The translations under genes and the position numbers were made by a program. A stretch of 64,000 nt of DNA from Tenebrio molitor (lineage: Eukaryota > Arthropoda > Insecta > Coleoptera > Tenebrionidae). Below, one piece after another: positions 22,871 to 32,884 of this stretch. The stretch covers positions 5,890,001 through 5,954,000 of the forward strand of contig NC_091049.1 in NCBI RefSeq assembly GCF_963966145.1, in the 5' to 3' direction. Below the pieces are notes generated by a model. It had not been told where the DNA came from. It searched no databases and saw only the letters and a program-made list of their open reading frames with translations. Position 1 is the stretch's first letter; each line of letters starts with the position of its first letter.

Positions 22871-23398
22871 TTTTTGTAACCATGAGAATTTTTATTTCAA
22901 TTATTGAACTCATTAAGTAAGTACATAATATTTTTGTTTTACAATACAAAAATTTCCGATAATAATGCGGAATTTGGAAAAGTGCCCCGGAAAGCTTGCA
23001 GCGTTCCACGTTGAATGACAAGGGCAATCCTCTCGAAATAATTATGTATTTACATTAGAGTACGGGAGGTGAATTTTCCAGCGCGACAACTAGTTTCAGG
23101 CACGATGGCGCAGCCGAGTGGCTGATTAATTGGAGCGCCGGAAAATACCTCCTGTACGACATTTGTATTAGACTTTTCGCCTGACCAAAATATAAAAAAA
23201 AAAAAAAAACAAGACCAATTTTATTGTAGAATTTGACATCGTCAATAAACAATCGAATGCGGTGGAATCAATTCCTTGCCGACGGTGACCGCTCATTTGT
23301 TTTTTTTTTTCAAACAAATTATTTGCTGTGTTTATTAGGTTACATTTTCACTGTTGGTGCTTGAAAATTTGATTTTGGTATGTTAATCGACTGAAAAA

Positions 23399-23505
23399 AT
23401 GTCTAGTTCAGATAGTGAGTTAAATGTGACACCAGAAGCAGTTCGACTAGTGGCAGAAGGATTAAATTCTGAATTGTTACCACAAAAATCGAAAGAACGC
23501 TGTAT
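23399..23505 (+). pseudogene. possible Crypton-like transposon protein start, truncated
   Basis: The frame begins MSSSDSELNVTPEAVRL and reaches LLPQKSKERC, which resembles the start of insect Crypton/tyrosine-recombinase-type ORFs (acidic start, then a KSKERY-type motif). After about 36 residues it runs into the dispersed repeat shared with 19370-19640, and the rest is lost. The family call comes from a short motif only. Confidence 0.3.
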
Positions 23506-24242
23506 AGGGCAGTTTAGTCATTTATCAAAAGACTTTACTTTTATTTCTATATGTATTTCCTCTTATGGGGAATTAGGCAAAAAAGATCAACACATGACGA
23601 TTTTCTTTATTTTTATTTAATACCATTACCATTTTTTTCTAACTTATAATAATAACATCCTATCCTCCTCTAGCAACTAGCAACGATAACTTTGATACGA
23701 CTATAATTTAGATATAAAAGTCCATCCTAAATTTTCCAAAAAGAAATAAAACAGAAACTTCGTGACTTCGTGAGTTTTCTCAAACCTGAAAATCAATTCA
23801 ATAAAATTAGAAAAAATGTTCGGATCGAAAACAGACCTAACAGTAAATAAATTAAAAGCACAGTTAGGTACATTTCCTTTACCAGTAGGTCTTTATTTAA
23901 TTTGAATTAATTTTTTTTAATTAACCCCGCTTTTAAAATTTTTCAAGCCGATATTAAACGTGTTGTATTCTCTCATGGGCTGTGACCTTGGAAATATCTA
24001 CGCGAAAGCAAACCGATAAACCAGTGAAAAATCTGTAAATGAAAACTGAAAACGTCGACTACTTTAAATGCAAATGGACGAGAGACATTAACGTAAAGAA
24101 TGACAATGTTTTCCGGTCGGTTTGTAGCGCCTATTTGAGACCGATTTTGTCGTTTGCGCAGATATGACTCATAGCCCATGAGAAAATCCAACATCTATAC
24201 CACACTTCGAAAAATTAAAGTGTTGTTTGTAAATTACGTTAT

Positions 24243-25875
24243 TTACCTTTCCATCCTGATCCTTGCCTCTGGTAAAGTGCTCAACGGATCGTTAAGCAAG
24301 TAAACCCTTATTCCTTTTTGAAGATTTCTGTAATATGCTTCCCAACACAGCTTCCCAATTAACCATTCGAATATCGAATGGAAACAGTTTTCTGTCTTCG
24401 TCGTTCATTCGATCCCATAATTTGTTTACGTTGCCATTCGAAAATTTCCATGATCGGTTCAAAAACAAAGCTATCGAGTCGACGATTTCTTCGAGTTTTA
24501 TGATTCTGCCAAGCATTTGTGGTTTTTTCAAAGTCAGGATGTGACAGAAGTCATAGAAAAGAGCCAACGTGCGATTGTACAGTATTTTGGACAAACTGTA
24601 CCAAACAGGATTGGTAGTGCATATGAATTGTGGCGCCCACACAGCTCTACTCAAAGGATAACGACACATTTGTGTTTTATGTATTTTGAGAAAATCGCCA
24701 AAAGTGGTTGGGTTGTCGATGGAGGAGACGTAGTTGTACACAGGAATGGAGTCTTTGTGGGATATGTCCCAAGCGCATGCTATCATTGCTGAAATTACCA
24801 AATCGACAGGGACCAACTCCATGGGGCAACTTCCTTTAGAGGGAACGACTCGAATGACTCCTAATGACATGAATGCGACCAAACCTAAAGTTGCAAAAGA
24901 ATCGACCCAACTTTCCATGGGTTCTTTGTACGAAGCAGTCACTACAACTTTTGTGATTAGTATGTGACGTCTTAAGATCGTGATAGATTACACCTATCGG
25001 CGGTCGAAAAATTCCAATCGGTAATCCATCGGATATTTCTTTAATCATGGATTCCGTCATAGCTTTGGTGAAAGTGTAAGTGTTAATCCATTTCTTCAAA
25101 ATACTGGAAAGGAAAGAATCTCATAAAAAGGTACCATAGAACCTTTCGCTTATGGACATTTCTAAAAACCCGTGGAGTATTTTTGTCCCTTACCTCGGTA
25201 TCTGGCGAAGAGCTTCTTCTAGCGAAAGTTTCTCTAACATCGATTCTGCTTGTTCATGATGTAAGGGATGATCGTAAATAACTTCATCGATGGCGTCGAG
25301 ATGACAATAAACACTTACCGTAGAAGTGTGCACCACTGACTGGAAGGAATTGTAGAAAACTCTTCACAGAATGATCAACGTTACCTTAAAATTTTCAAAT
25401 TTCTTGCACAAATCCAGCAGAGCCTTGGTCCCTTTAACGTTGACGTCATAAGCTATTTTGATGTTTTCGGTGAAGCTTACAGTCACAGCAACGTGAAAGA
25501 CGATGTTGGTTTTTGAAATCAACTCCTCTCGATCTTCAGGTGCCAAACCCAGGTCCTCTTGGACGCAGTCTCCGACGACCGCAGTTACACGACTTTCGTA
25601 ATCTGGACGTTCCTTCTTTAGTCTGTCAAAGAGCTGAAAAAGGATCGCTTTTAACGACTTTAACGTTAGTAATTGTTGTTTACCGCGCAATTGAACATCT
25701 CTTCTAATCTTTGCGCTGAGGTTTTGCCTTTTTTCGCCCTCATCAAAACATAGATGATGGAAACGTTGGTGCTTCGTAAAAGTTTCTCGATCAGGACTTT
25801 TCCCATGAAACCCGTACCTCCAGTAATAAAAACACTTTGGTTCTCATAAAAGTCTAGAATTTTTGATCGAGACAT
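24243..25875 (-). CDS. fatty acyl-CoA reductase copy C, frameshifted 3' end
   Basis: Exons 25684-25875, 25385-25633, 25194-25339, 24994-25103 and 24243-24947 match copy B in length and phase. The Rossmann motif TGGTGFMG and active-site YTFTK are kept. The HTSTAY segment reads HTSTVS, and this change creates a perfect GTAAGT donor-like string inside exon 3 (25313-25318). In exon 5 a 13-base insertion (about 24342-24354) partly duplicates the preceding bases. It shifts the frame, giving an early stop at 24292 and losing about 35 conserved residues. Without it the frame would run to 24243, next to a GTAAAT donor. A last exon could not be assigned. It may be a pseudogene, or the insertion may be an assembly error. 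Confidence 0.75.
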
Positions 25876-26774
25876 TTTTCTTTGGTTAGCTAGTGTGTTT
25901 ATTTAAGTATCAAGTGGGCAATTGCTCTGGGAAGGATGGCAAGTTTTCCACTACAACTTTTAAGTAAGATCATTCAGTTGATATAATTTTTTTTATACCC
26001 TAGTCCAATTATTTTCATTTACTCTTTTCTACCAGTTATTACCTGTTTTATTTATTAAAAAGGGACTCCAAACATCAAGGTAGTATTTTATAGATTAAAA
26101 TAATGCATAACGCTAAAAGTGATTCTTCTCGACTGCTCCACCCTAACCTGACCTTGAAGCATCCACAGGAAACTACATAGGATTTTAGGCAAGGACCCTA
26201 AAAGCATATCTTAATCTACTTAGCGAATCCACTTTAGAATCATCATCTAGGTGTATATAATGTTTTCGTTTTTATAAGCTCTTGACAAGAGTTTCCAAAG
26301 AAAACCGTTTTGCAAGGTCTGGTTTTTAAATAATTACATTAATTAGGGTTGATTCTACGGGTTGATTCGATATTTTAATGAAGTTTATTTATAGATAAGT
26401 AATAAAATAGTGATTCAAAGTATACAAACAGGAATCAATTATAAAGTCTATTTTTTCCTGATAGTTAAATAGAAAAGAGAAAAATAAATGACAGGCAGAA
26501 CGAGTTAATTTAAAGTTATATTTGAACAAGAATTAACTATGATAGCTAAATTTTCTTAATTCTTAAGCGAGGACAATTAAATTTGTGTCTTAATTTATTT
26601 ATTTCTTTTTGAAATCTTGATTATGTTAAATAATAAGAATGGTTGGTGAGCGGGGCTTAACCGATCGCGTGTTCACGTGTGCGCGTGGCTTCACAGCGTA
26701 ACCTACAATTTGGAAACATCAACATTTAATAAATATTTCAAGACATTCTCGGCATTGATGAACTAGAAACCAAA
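25876..26774. other. gap without recognised gene
   Basis: AT-rich. Contains the upstream regions of FAR-C (left) and mRpL18 (right). A GC-rich patch at 26645-26700 (GTTCACGTGTGCGCG) just before mRpL18 may be its promoter. No repeats recognised. Confidence 0.4.
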
Positions 26775-27420
26775 ATGTTTCGTTTGTCACAGATTAACAG
26801 ACTTTCTGTGCTGACAAATCGCGAGTTTTCCACCAAAATCGAAAATTCTAACCTCCAAATTTCGCCCGATTTTGTCAATCGCAACCCCCGAAACTTGGAA
26901 CGAATGCGAATCGGATACAAACCCGACGGCTATCACGTAGAGAAATCCGGTAGGAGATTCTGGCATAAGTAAGTGGGATCTTAATGTGAACAGTTCTGAC
27001 TTAAAAGTGGGGAATTTCAGACTAAAACTGACGCAGAGCGGGCGCTACGCCTACGCCAGCGTCGAACATTTCGAAAACGGCGAAGTCCTGAAAGCGAGCA
27101 CGTTAGAATGGGCGTTAAAAAAACAACTGTATAAATGTAATGACTCCGTAGCGTTTTACAATCTAGGGAGAGTAAGACTGGCGCAAATGCGACTGTCACA
27201 GTTTAATCGCGCGTTTTAGGTGTTGGCTGATCGCTGCTTGAAAGCAGGTTTGATAGAAATGTACAGTAATATTGAGCCACCCAAGCCTGATGGGAAAGTG
27301 GCCAAGTTTCTCATGGGTTTGCAGGAAGGGGGAGTCGTCTTGGAGGAACCGCCACAGTTCAAGCCTGCGAGGCCGTGGGACCAATATAGACCACAGAAAC
27401 CATGGGAAATAACTGATTAA
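26775..27420 (+). CDS. mRpL18: mitochondrial large-subunit ribosomal protein uL18m
   Basis: Nuclear-encoded component of the mitochondrial ribosome large subunit. Exons 26775-26968, 27021-27171 and 27220-27420 total 546 bases, 181 residues, with GT-AG borders and matching phases. The N-terminus is basic with no acidic residue in the first 15 (import signal). Diagnostic stretches are NRNPRNLERMRIGYKPDGYH, VEHFENGEVLKAST, EWALKKQLYK and the C-terminal KPARPWDQYRPQKPWEI. Introns are only 52 and 48 bases. An AATAAA at 27434-27439 follows the stop. It converges on UQCR10 with only 37 bases between stop codons. Confidence 0.93.
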
Positions 27421-27457
27421 CTAATTTTATTTAAATAAATATATTACATTTAGGGAA

Positions 27458-27689
27458 CTACTTTTCATAGTTGTGTTTGATGTGTTTCCACAATTTCTGT
27501 AAGAAAAAGGTGTTAGACCGACGACAGAGCTGTTACGTAACATACCCCTTCATTGACTTTCTCAAAGAGCAGTTCAGAACCTAGATCGAACGTTCTTTCG
27601 AAGAATAACGCCGCCCCTACGCACGCCAGAGCAAAAGTAGAGGTTCTTTTGAAGATGCTGTTGTACAGAGTGCTCGAAATTCCTGCCAT
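27458..27689 (-). CDS. UQCR10: cytochrome bc1 complex subunit 9 (UQCR10/QCR9)
   Basis: Small single-span subunit of respiratory complex III in the mitochondrial inner membrane. Exons 27546-27689 and 27458-27496 give 60 residues. Signature SIFKRTSTFALA, a transmembrane helix around residues 16-32, FFERTFD, and an ending KLWKHIKHNYEK that closely follows family members. The start at 27689 (MAGISSTLYN) fits the family length. An in-frame ATG 66 bases upstream would add residues that relatives lack. The poly-A signal on this strand (27426-27431) lies beside the mRpL18 stop codon, so the two transcripts' 3' ends should overlap. Confidence 0.93.
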
Positions 27690-27972
27690 TTTATTTATTT
27701 TATCGTACTTCGGGTCGCCTGTCAAAATCGTCGATCTACAAACGTCAAACGTCACTCGCGATCATAGATAAAGAACAAAAGTAGATAGCCGACTCTCAAT
27801 CACAATTTGATAGTTTGAATACGGAATCTCTGATACGGAGAAGCTTGCATAACCGCATACATAAAGGGTAACTCCTTCACTGAATTTGCTGATTTCTAAA
27901 TAAGTTATTCGTACATATCTATTATGTTGTTTTTTTTTTCGACGTCTGCAGGAGCGCTAACATTAAAAGTAA

Positions 27973-28347
27973 CTACTCTCGTGTCAAAAATGGATTACTT
28001 CTTAAGATTTAGGGATATTCGTTACTAGGTTGCCATAAATTTGGTTAGGTTGGAGGCTATGTGGTTTCTGGTGACAAACAAAAGATATCCCAAAAATGTA
28101 AGGCAGCAAGTTAATTGTAACAGTTGCAAATGACTAATTTCTCGCTAAGTGATAGATGATTTTTCGTTTCACAATCAATTTTGGTTACTGGCGGCATATT
28201 TATTTGGATTTAATTTCTCAATTCAAAGTAACCAACCTTAGGCATTCAAAATAACTTTTGAAAATTCTAGTTACACACAACATGAAAAACGTTATTTCCT
28301 TAAAAGTTCGAACTCTAGGGAGTAATCCATTTTTGACACGAGAGTAG
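27973..28347. mobile_element. MITE with 27-base inverted repeats
   Basis: Ends CTACTCTCGTGTCAAAAATG and the exact complement CATTTTTGACACGAGAGTAG. Non-coding, about 375 bases. Confidence 0.75.
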
Positions 28348-28808
28348 CACAAAAACAATATTACTTGACGAACAAATCGCACAAAAATTACAACCAGCAA
28401 GCACTTAGAGCATAGGCCTTGTATAACATAAAAACTCAGTCAGTGGGACTACTTGCATTGTTGCCAGTTTTATGTGTTCATGGCATGATCCTCCATGGTT
28501 CGTGGCTTGTAAATAGAGACGGCAGTGGGCAGTGGTAGTATCAGTATTTTTTGTCTATGGATTGTGATTACAATTTAACTACCAACCAGTGTTGCCAGAT
28601 CTGGTGAAATTTCACCAGATCTGGTGATTTTAGCTTCAAACTGGTGATTTGGTAAAAACTTTTTTAAAATTTCAAGTATCTGGTGATTTTTGTGCATTTT
28701 TAATGCCACTGATTTAAATTTAATTCATTAAGGATGTAAATTCATAATTGGCACATATCATGCCGTTGACAGTACCATAACCTGCAGTACTTTTAGTTGA
28801 ACAATGTA

Positions 28809-29398
28809 CGGAGTGATCAAGAAGGACTGTTTGGCAGGTTATGGCAGTAAAAATTTACGCTAAAAAGAAATTAAGAATGCAAAACAATTGTATACAAATT
28901 AACAAAAGAAAATGCCCATTGTCCCTATTTTACTCTAATAAAGTAACTCTTTTTTTTAGGCTTTCGAATAGATTCACCAGCATGTTTAGTTCAATTTGAA
29001 ATGTCATACGCGTGGAGGGAGAAAAGACTGGAGATGGCACTAATTCAAATAAGTGTACCCGCCCGCGAAAACTACAGAGTCATAAAAGGTTTCTGAATAT
29101 AGACGCTAGGCCAATGGCTTCCTTCGCCTTCCTTCCAGACGCATTGTGCTTCTTTATCTAGCGCATTGTGGACTGGGTCATAAAAGGTTGTTGCACGTGC
29201 TTTTAGAGGGTACGGATTTTTAACATGGGAAGCATAGGAAATGCCATCTCCAGTCTTTTCTCCCTCCACGGTCATACGTTACTTGTCAATAATGCGGCTG
29301 TCAGTGTCAAATCGTTAACAACCGTAAGTTACTCCAGTTGTGCCACTTAAAAATTAAATTCAGTATTACCAACTCAAAGAGTCCTTCTTAATCACCCG
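28809..29398. mobile_element. Tc1/mariner-type MITE nested in the hAT element
   Basis: Ends CGGAGTGATCAAGAAGGACT and the complement AGTCCTTCTTAATCACCCG, TA flanks at 28807-28808 and 29399-29400. The ends resemble the mariner at 4822-6105. Contains a further insertion at 29011-29270. Confidence 0.8.
29011..29270. mobile_element. 260-base element, perfect 29-base inverted repeats
   Basis: The left 29 bases (CGTGGAGGGAGAAAAGACTG...) are an exact reverse complement of the right 29. The 8-base direct repeat GTCATACG flanks it (29003-29010 and 29271-29278). Perfect arms imply recent insertion. An 8-base duplication fits hAT, P or Merlin-type transposition; the class is not certain. Confidence 0.88.
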
Positions 29399-29410
29399 TA
29401 TACCTATACA

Positions 29411-29712
29411 AGTGTGATTGGAAAAGAATGAGGACAAGTTGAATTTGGCGCCTAGTGAATAATTTGTCATGTTGGTAACAAGTATTGACAGCAAAAATAA
29501 AGTCTAATATGATCATGGGCGTTTCTAGTGGGGAATTGGAAATTGGTGACAATTGACAAACCAAATCAAAACAATGGGCTTTTGACGGAAGCCAATGGAT
29601 AAATCTTGACAGCGATGTTCTTTTGAAGCAAAACTGCCACACACAAAACATAAAACGCACCATCATTTATGGCGCCACATTCAACTTGTCCTCATCTTTT
29701 TTCAATCACACG
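29411..29712. mobile_element. MITE next to the nested pair inside the hAT element
   Basis: Arms of about 40 bases (TGTGATTGGAAAAGAATGAG... against ...CTCATCTTTTTTCAATCACA) meet inner GGCGCC boxes. No clear target duplication was seen. Confidence 0.7.
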
Positions 29713-30284
29713 TGAGCACAAGGAGCGTGAGCACAATTATCAACAGTTGTTTTGTTTTTAATGCTAAATATTATCATTACCACTTTAGTATTGATTGTTT
29801 ATTATTCATCTTTTAATTTTTTATTATGATTTTCGTTTATTTTCAATAAATTTGTTTGTTATAACCTTTTACTTTATTTACTTATTAATTCGTCAAACAT
29901 TTAAGAACTGGTGAAAATCTGGCAACTTTTTTGGTTCTGATCTGGTGATTTTTATTTTTGTCACCTGGCAACACTGCTACCAACAAAAACAATTGAAAAT
30001 CCCCAAACCGATCGAATAAGTTTGATTTTAATTTAATTAATGTAAAGAAAATATAGGTGTAAATGCTTTTTCAGTTATATTTTTAAAAAACATAGTTGAA
30101 TTATTATTTACCGACATCAATTAATGTCTTTAATAGATAATTGGTTAATTTGTCGTGCTCGCGGTATTGCGACAAACATAACCTAAAAGCCTTGTGTGGA
30201 GTTGTACCGTGAAAAAGTACTCTGCAGTCAAATAAAGCAGTAATTATCATTTAGTGCACAAGAAACTAATAAATAAACTGCAAA

Positions 30285-30549
30285 ATGGCACTTTCGGATG
30301 GAGCAAAGCAACGGCTGTCGATCGTAATTGAAGTTACGAAAACAGTTTTTCATTACAGTTTTATCCCAACAGTTCTCTATTTAGGTAACTATTTCTTTTA
30401 TATTTTCAAATACAGCCAACCAAATCTTATTTGTGAAGGGTTTCGTAAAGGGGCCGATCCTGGAATGCCGGAATTTGCTTTATCCAAGTAGGTACCCCAT
30501 ATTTTTTGCTTACATCAATTTAACGTTAACTTTTAGTTTACTGTGGTAA
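30285..30549 (+). CDS. Tom7: TOM complex subunit Tom7
   Basis: Small tail-anchored subunit of the mitochondrial outer-membrane import channel, modulating TOM assembly. Exons 30285-30384, 30439-30487 and 30537-30549 give 53 residues, introns 54 and 49 bases, phases consistent. The matured sequence has LSDGAKQRLS, a hydrophobic span FIPTVLYLG, then the family-diagnostic FRKGADPGMPE, and ends in LLW. The last exon is only 13 bases. AATAAA at 30592-30597. Reading through the first intron gives a spurious longer frame. Family length is 54-60, so the model is complete. Confidence 0.93.
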
Positions 30550-30597
30550 GATTCGTTCCTGAAAGAGATGCTAGTTTGTTGAGGTTGTAGAAATAAA

Positions 30598-31421
30598 TCG
30601 TTTCACAAATGTTTCCGTTTTATTGAATTAAGATTTAAAAGGCGATGTAAGGAGATTATATTGAGAATAAGGTAATTTGTGTTTGCTCTGGTAATATTTG
30701 AGGAAAATAACAGCAATTATGAAAATCACCACAATTACAATACCAATCCTAAAAAAAGAATGTTTTTATAAAGAGAATCTGGAAGTTGGGGCGCTTTATT
30801 TACCAAAAATACCACAAATCTGTGAGTCTGTCACAACATTCGTTATCACCACAGCAGTATTTGTCACCTTCACAGAATCCAAACTCACAATAAAATGCCA
30901 ATGCCTACGGAAAATTAAAAAATTATTGGGTTTTTCTTCATACCGTTCATAAATACATAATTGGGCAAAAAGCTGGTAAGGAGTACGATACAGCTCAAGA
31001 AAGTCATGAATATAATGCGTAGAACCTACAAATCAGTGTGTAAATGTTAACATTTGCGAGTAAATTTGATTGGGATATAACTTAACCTAAATTAATTGAG
31101 CAGTGTCACTTGTAAGACTGGCCCGCGACCACGAGAGGACGCTCCATTCGTAAAGATTATTTATTCGTTTAAATGGCACGTGTACGGCAATCGCTACGAT
31201 TGAAAATGAAAAAAATTACATGAGGTTGAGAAGTGTGCAGTATTTGAGGCACTATAGTACGTGAAAATGACGAATTCGTGCCTTAAATTATTGCAAACAG
31301 GTCTCTGTTCTTAGTTCCGTGCGTAGGCACGAGAGAGCGCTCGTATGCGCCGACCGAATCGCGGATCGTTCCAGACACTTTTAGGTTAGGTGGTATATTT
31401 CGCCGCAAATTTCCTCCGAAA
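30598..31421. other. gap between Tom7 and Pam16
   Basis: No gene seen. GC-richer 31310-31420 precedes Pam16 and probably holds its promoter and 5' UTR. An 84-codon frame at 30698-30952 is of low complexity and looks like chance. Confidence 0.4.
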
Positions 31422-31811
31422 ATGGCAAGGTACATAGCACAGCTAATAGTAGCGGGCACGCAAGTTATAGGCCGAGCCTTCGCCAGGGCGATAAAACAAG
31501 AATACGAAGCGTCGCAACAGGCGGCTCAGAGGTTAGGAAATGCCAAAACACGAACGGAACGAATGGCCAACCAAAAACTCGGCTTGTCCTTGGAAGAAGC
31601 CAAGCAGATATTAAACGTAACAAATTTAGACAAGACGGACGTCGAAAAACGATACGAGGCACTGTTCAAAGCCAACGAAAAATCGAACGGCGGGTCGTTC
31701 TATTTGCAGTCGAAGGTGGTGCGCGCTAAAGAACGAATCGACGCGGAATTGAACAGTCAAAAGGCAGAAGAGAGTCCAGGGAAAGATGAGTCGGGTGCTA
31801 GCAAAACTTGA
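31422..31811 (+). CDS. Pam16: presequence translocase-associated motor subunit Pam16 (Magmas/Tim16)
   Basis: J-like regulator that pairs with Pam18 and restrains mtHsp70 ATPase stimulation at the TIM23 import motor (matrix face of the inner membrane). Single exon, 129 residues. Start MARYIAQLIVAGTQVIGRAF is the typical N-terminal signal/anchor. The J-like domain runs about residues 53-110 (LSLEEAKQILNV, DVEKRYEALFKANE, GGSFYLQSKVVRAKERID). The J-protein HPD motif is replaced by DKTD, as expected for this family. The C-terminal tail is acidic. AATAAA at 31848-31853. It converges on the CISD3-like gene with 111 bases between stops. Confidence 0.95.
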   Translation: MARYIAQLIVAGTQVIGRAFARAIKQEYEASQQAAQRLGNAKTRTERMANQKLGLSLEEAKQILNVTNLDKTDVEKRYEALFKANEKSNGGSFYLQSKVVRAKERIDAELNSQKAEESPGKDESGASKT

Positions 31812-31922
31812 CTTAGTACAGTAATAGAGAGTTAAAGGTTGTATGTTAATAAAAGTTGAAAAATATTTTAATTACAATAAAATTACCTCGTGTTTATTTA
31901 CAAACGTACAAAGTGTGTATCA

Positions 31923-32482
31923 CTATTTAACAATGGAGGTGGCATCCTGCACAATAGGAAGTTTGTGAGTGCCGTCGCAAAACGGCCGATTGTTGGTTTG
32001 TTTGCAGTTACATAACCAATAGTCTTTGCTCTCATCAACTGTGAATGCTACAGGTCTGAAATTGTCAACATTTAGTCCCAAACAAGATCATTGTAGTGAA
32101 TATTTACTTCAGTTTTATTTTGAGTTGTTGGTTTTTGTGAGTTCCGTCGCAAAAGGGCTGGGTATGACTGTGTCCACATAAGCACCAAGAATATCGTTTT
32201 CCTGTAATTCCACCAAATATATTTTGATTTTAAAAATTAGTCAATTTACCAGCTTCGAGGGGCAATTTGAAGGGTTTCTTATCATAAACGGTCCCATTTT
32301 CGGGTTGGTGATTGGCCGAAATTACGTTTTTCAGTTTGTTTTCGGGAATTTTTGTCGACTTGGAACTGAACAACACCTTGAATCAATCAGCCGTGAAGTA
32401 CAAGGGACGTAACCTCAAAAAAGTGTTGTCATACTTTACCACAGTTTTTGAGAGTATTTGCTCTTCTAATTGCGAAAATCAT
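31923..32482 (-). CDS. Cisd3: CDGSH iron-sulfur domain protein 3, mitochondrial
   Basis: Matrix protein with two CDGSH zinc-finger-like 2Fe-2S sites. Exons 32435-32482, 32250-32376, 32108-32201 and 31923-32055 give 133 residues with consistent phases. The N-terminus MIFAIRRANTLKNCGK is a plausible import signal. Site 1 is YSWCLCG, then QPFCDGTHK; site 2 is YWLCNCKQ, then RPFCDGTHK. Both keep the C-x-C, C and H ligands. VYDKKPFKLPLEAGKRYSW matches the family linker. The first exon is inferred from splice phase and is the least certain part. Poly-A signal complement at 31893-31898. Head-to-head with SPAG6, 402 bases between start codons. Confidence 0.9.
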
Positions 32483-32884
32483 ATTTTCATTCAGGAAATC
32501 GACGGGGAAGTATTTATTAATGGATGTTCTGTTTACCAAGATGTGACCTAACCTCGATAAGTAAGTTCCGTAAGTTCAATTGTTCAATAAAATCCGAGGT
32601 CAAATGGTCAAAACCACGGACCATTGAACATGCGCGATACAGACTGCCGGACATGCTGAAGTTCACCATAGACCAACCCCAGAACATTAAAAAAAAATGA
32701 AAAAATACATTTCCTTGTATTTCTGCATTCTGATCGTAAAATATGATTCACAATTATTTTTAATAATTATTTGCTGTAAGGTTTAGGAGAATAAAATGAA
32801 TCAAAAACCTGAAACAATTGCAATTTGACATTATTGCAACAACACTCTTGATTCCTTGATTGGACGTTTACTTATGTTGATAAA

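Larger units (their letters stand above)
28587..29976. mobile_element. non-autonomous hAT element with 8-base target duplication
   Basis: The element begins CAGTGTTGCCAG and ends with the complement TGGCAACACTG. It is flanked on both sides by CTACCAAC (28579-28586 and 29977-29984). The 8-base duplication and CAG...CTG ends are hallmarks of the hAT superfamily. No transposase frame is present. Much of its 1390 bases consists of other inserted elements. Confidence 0.9.

Noticed and set aside
23973..24194. Candidate last exon of FAR copy C
   Set aside because: An acceptor-like TTTACAG exists at about 24027, but the encoded tail is not hydrophobic like the last exon of copy B.
31465..31662. Open frame opposite Pam16
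   Set aside because: Antisense shadow of a well-supported coding exon; no family match or start context.
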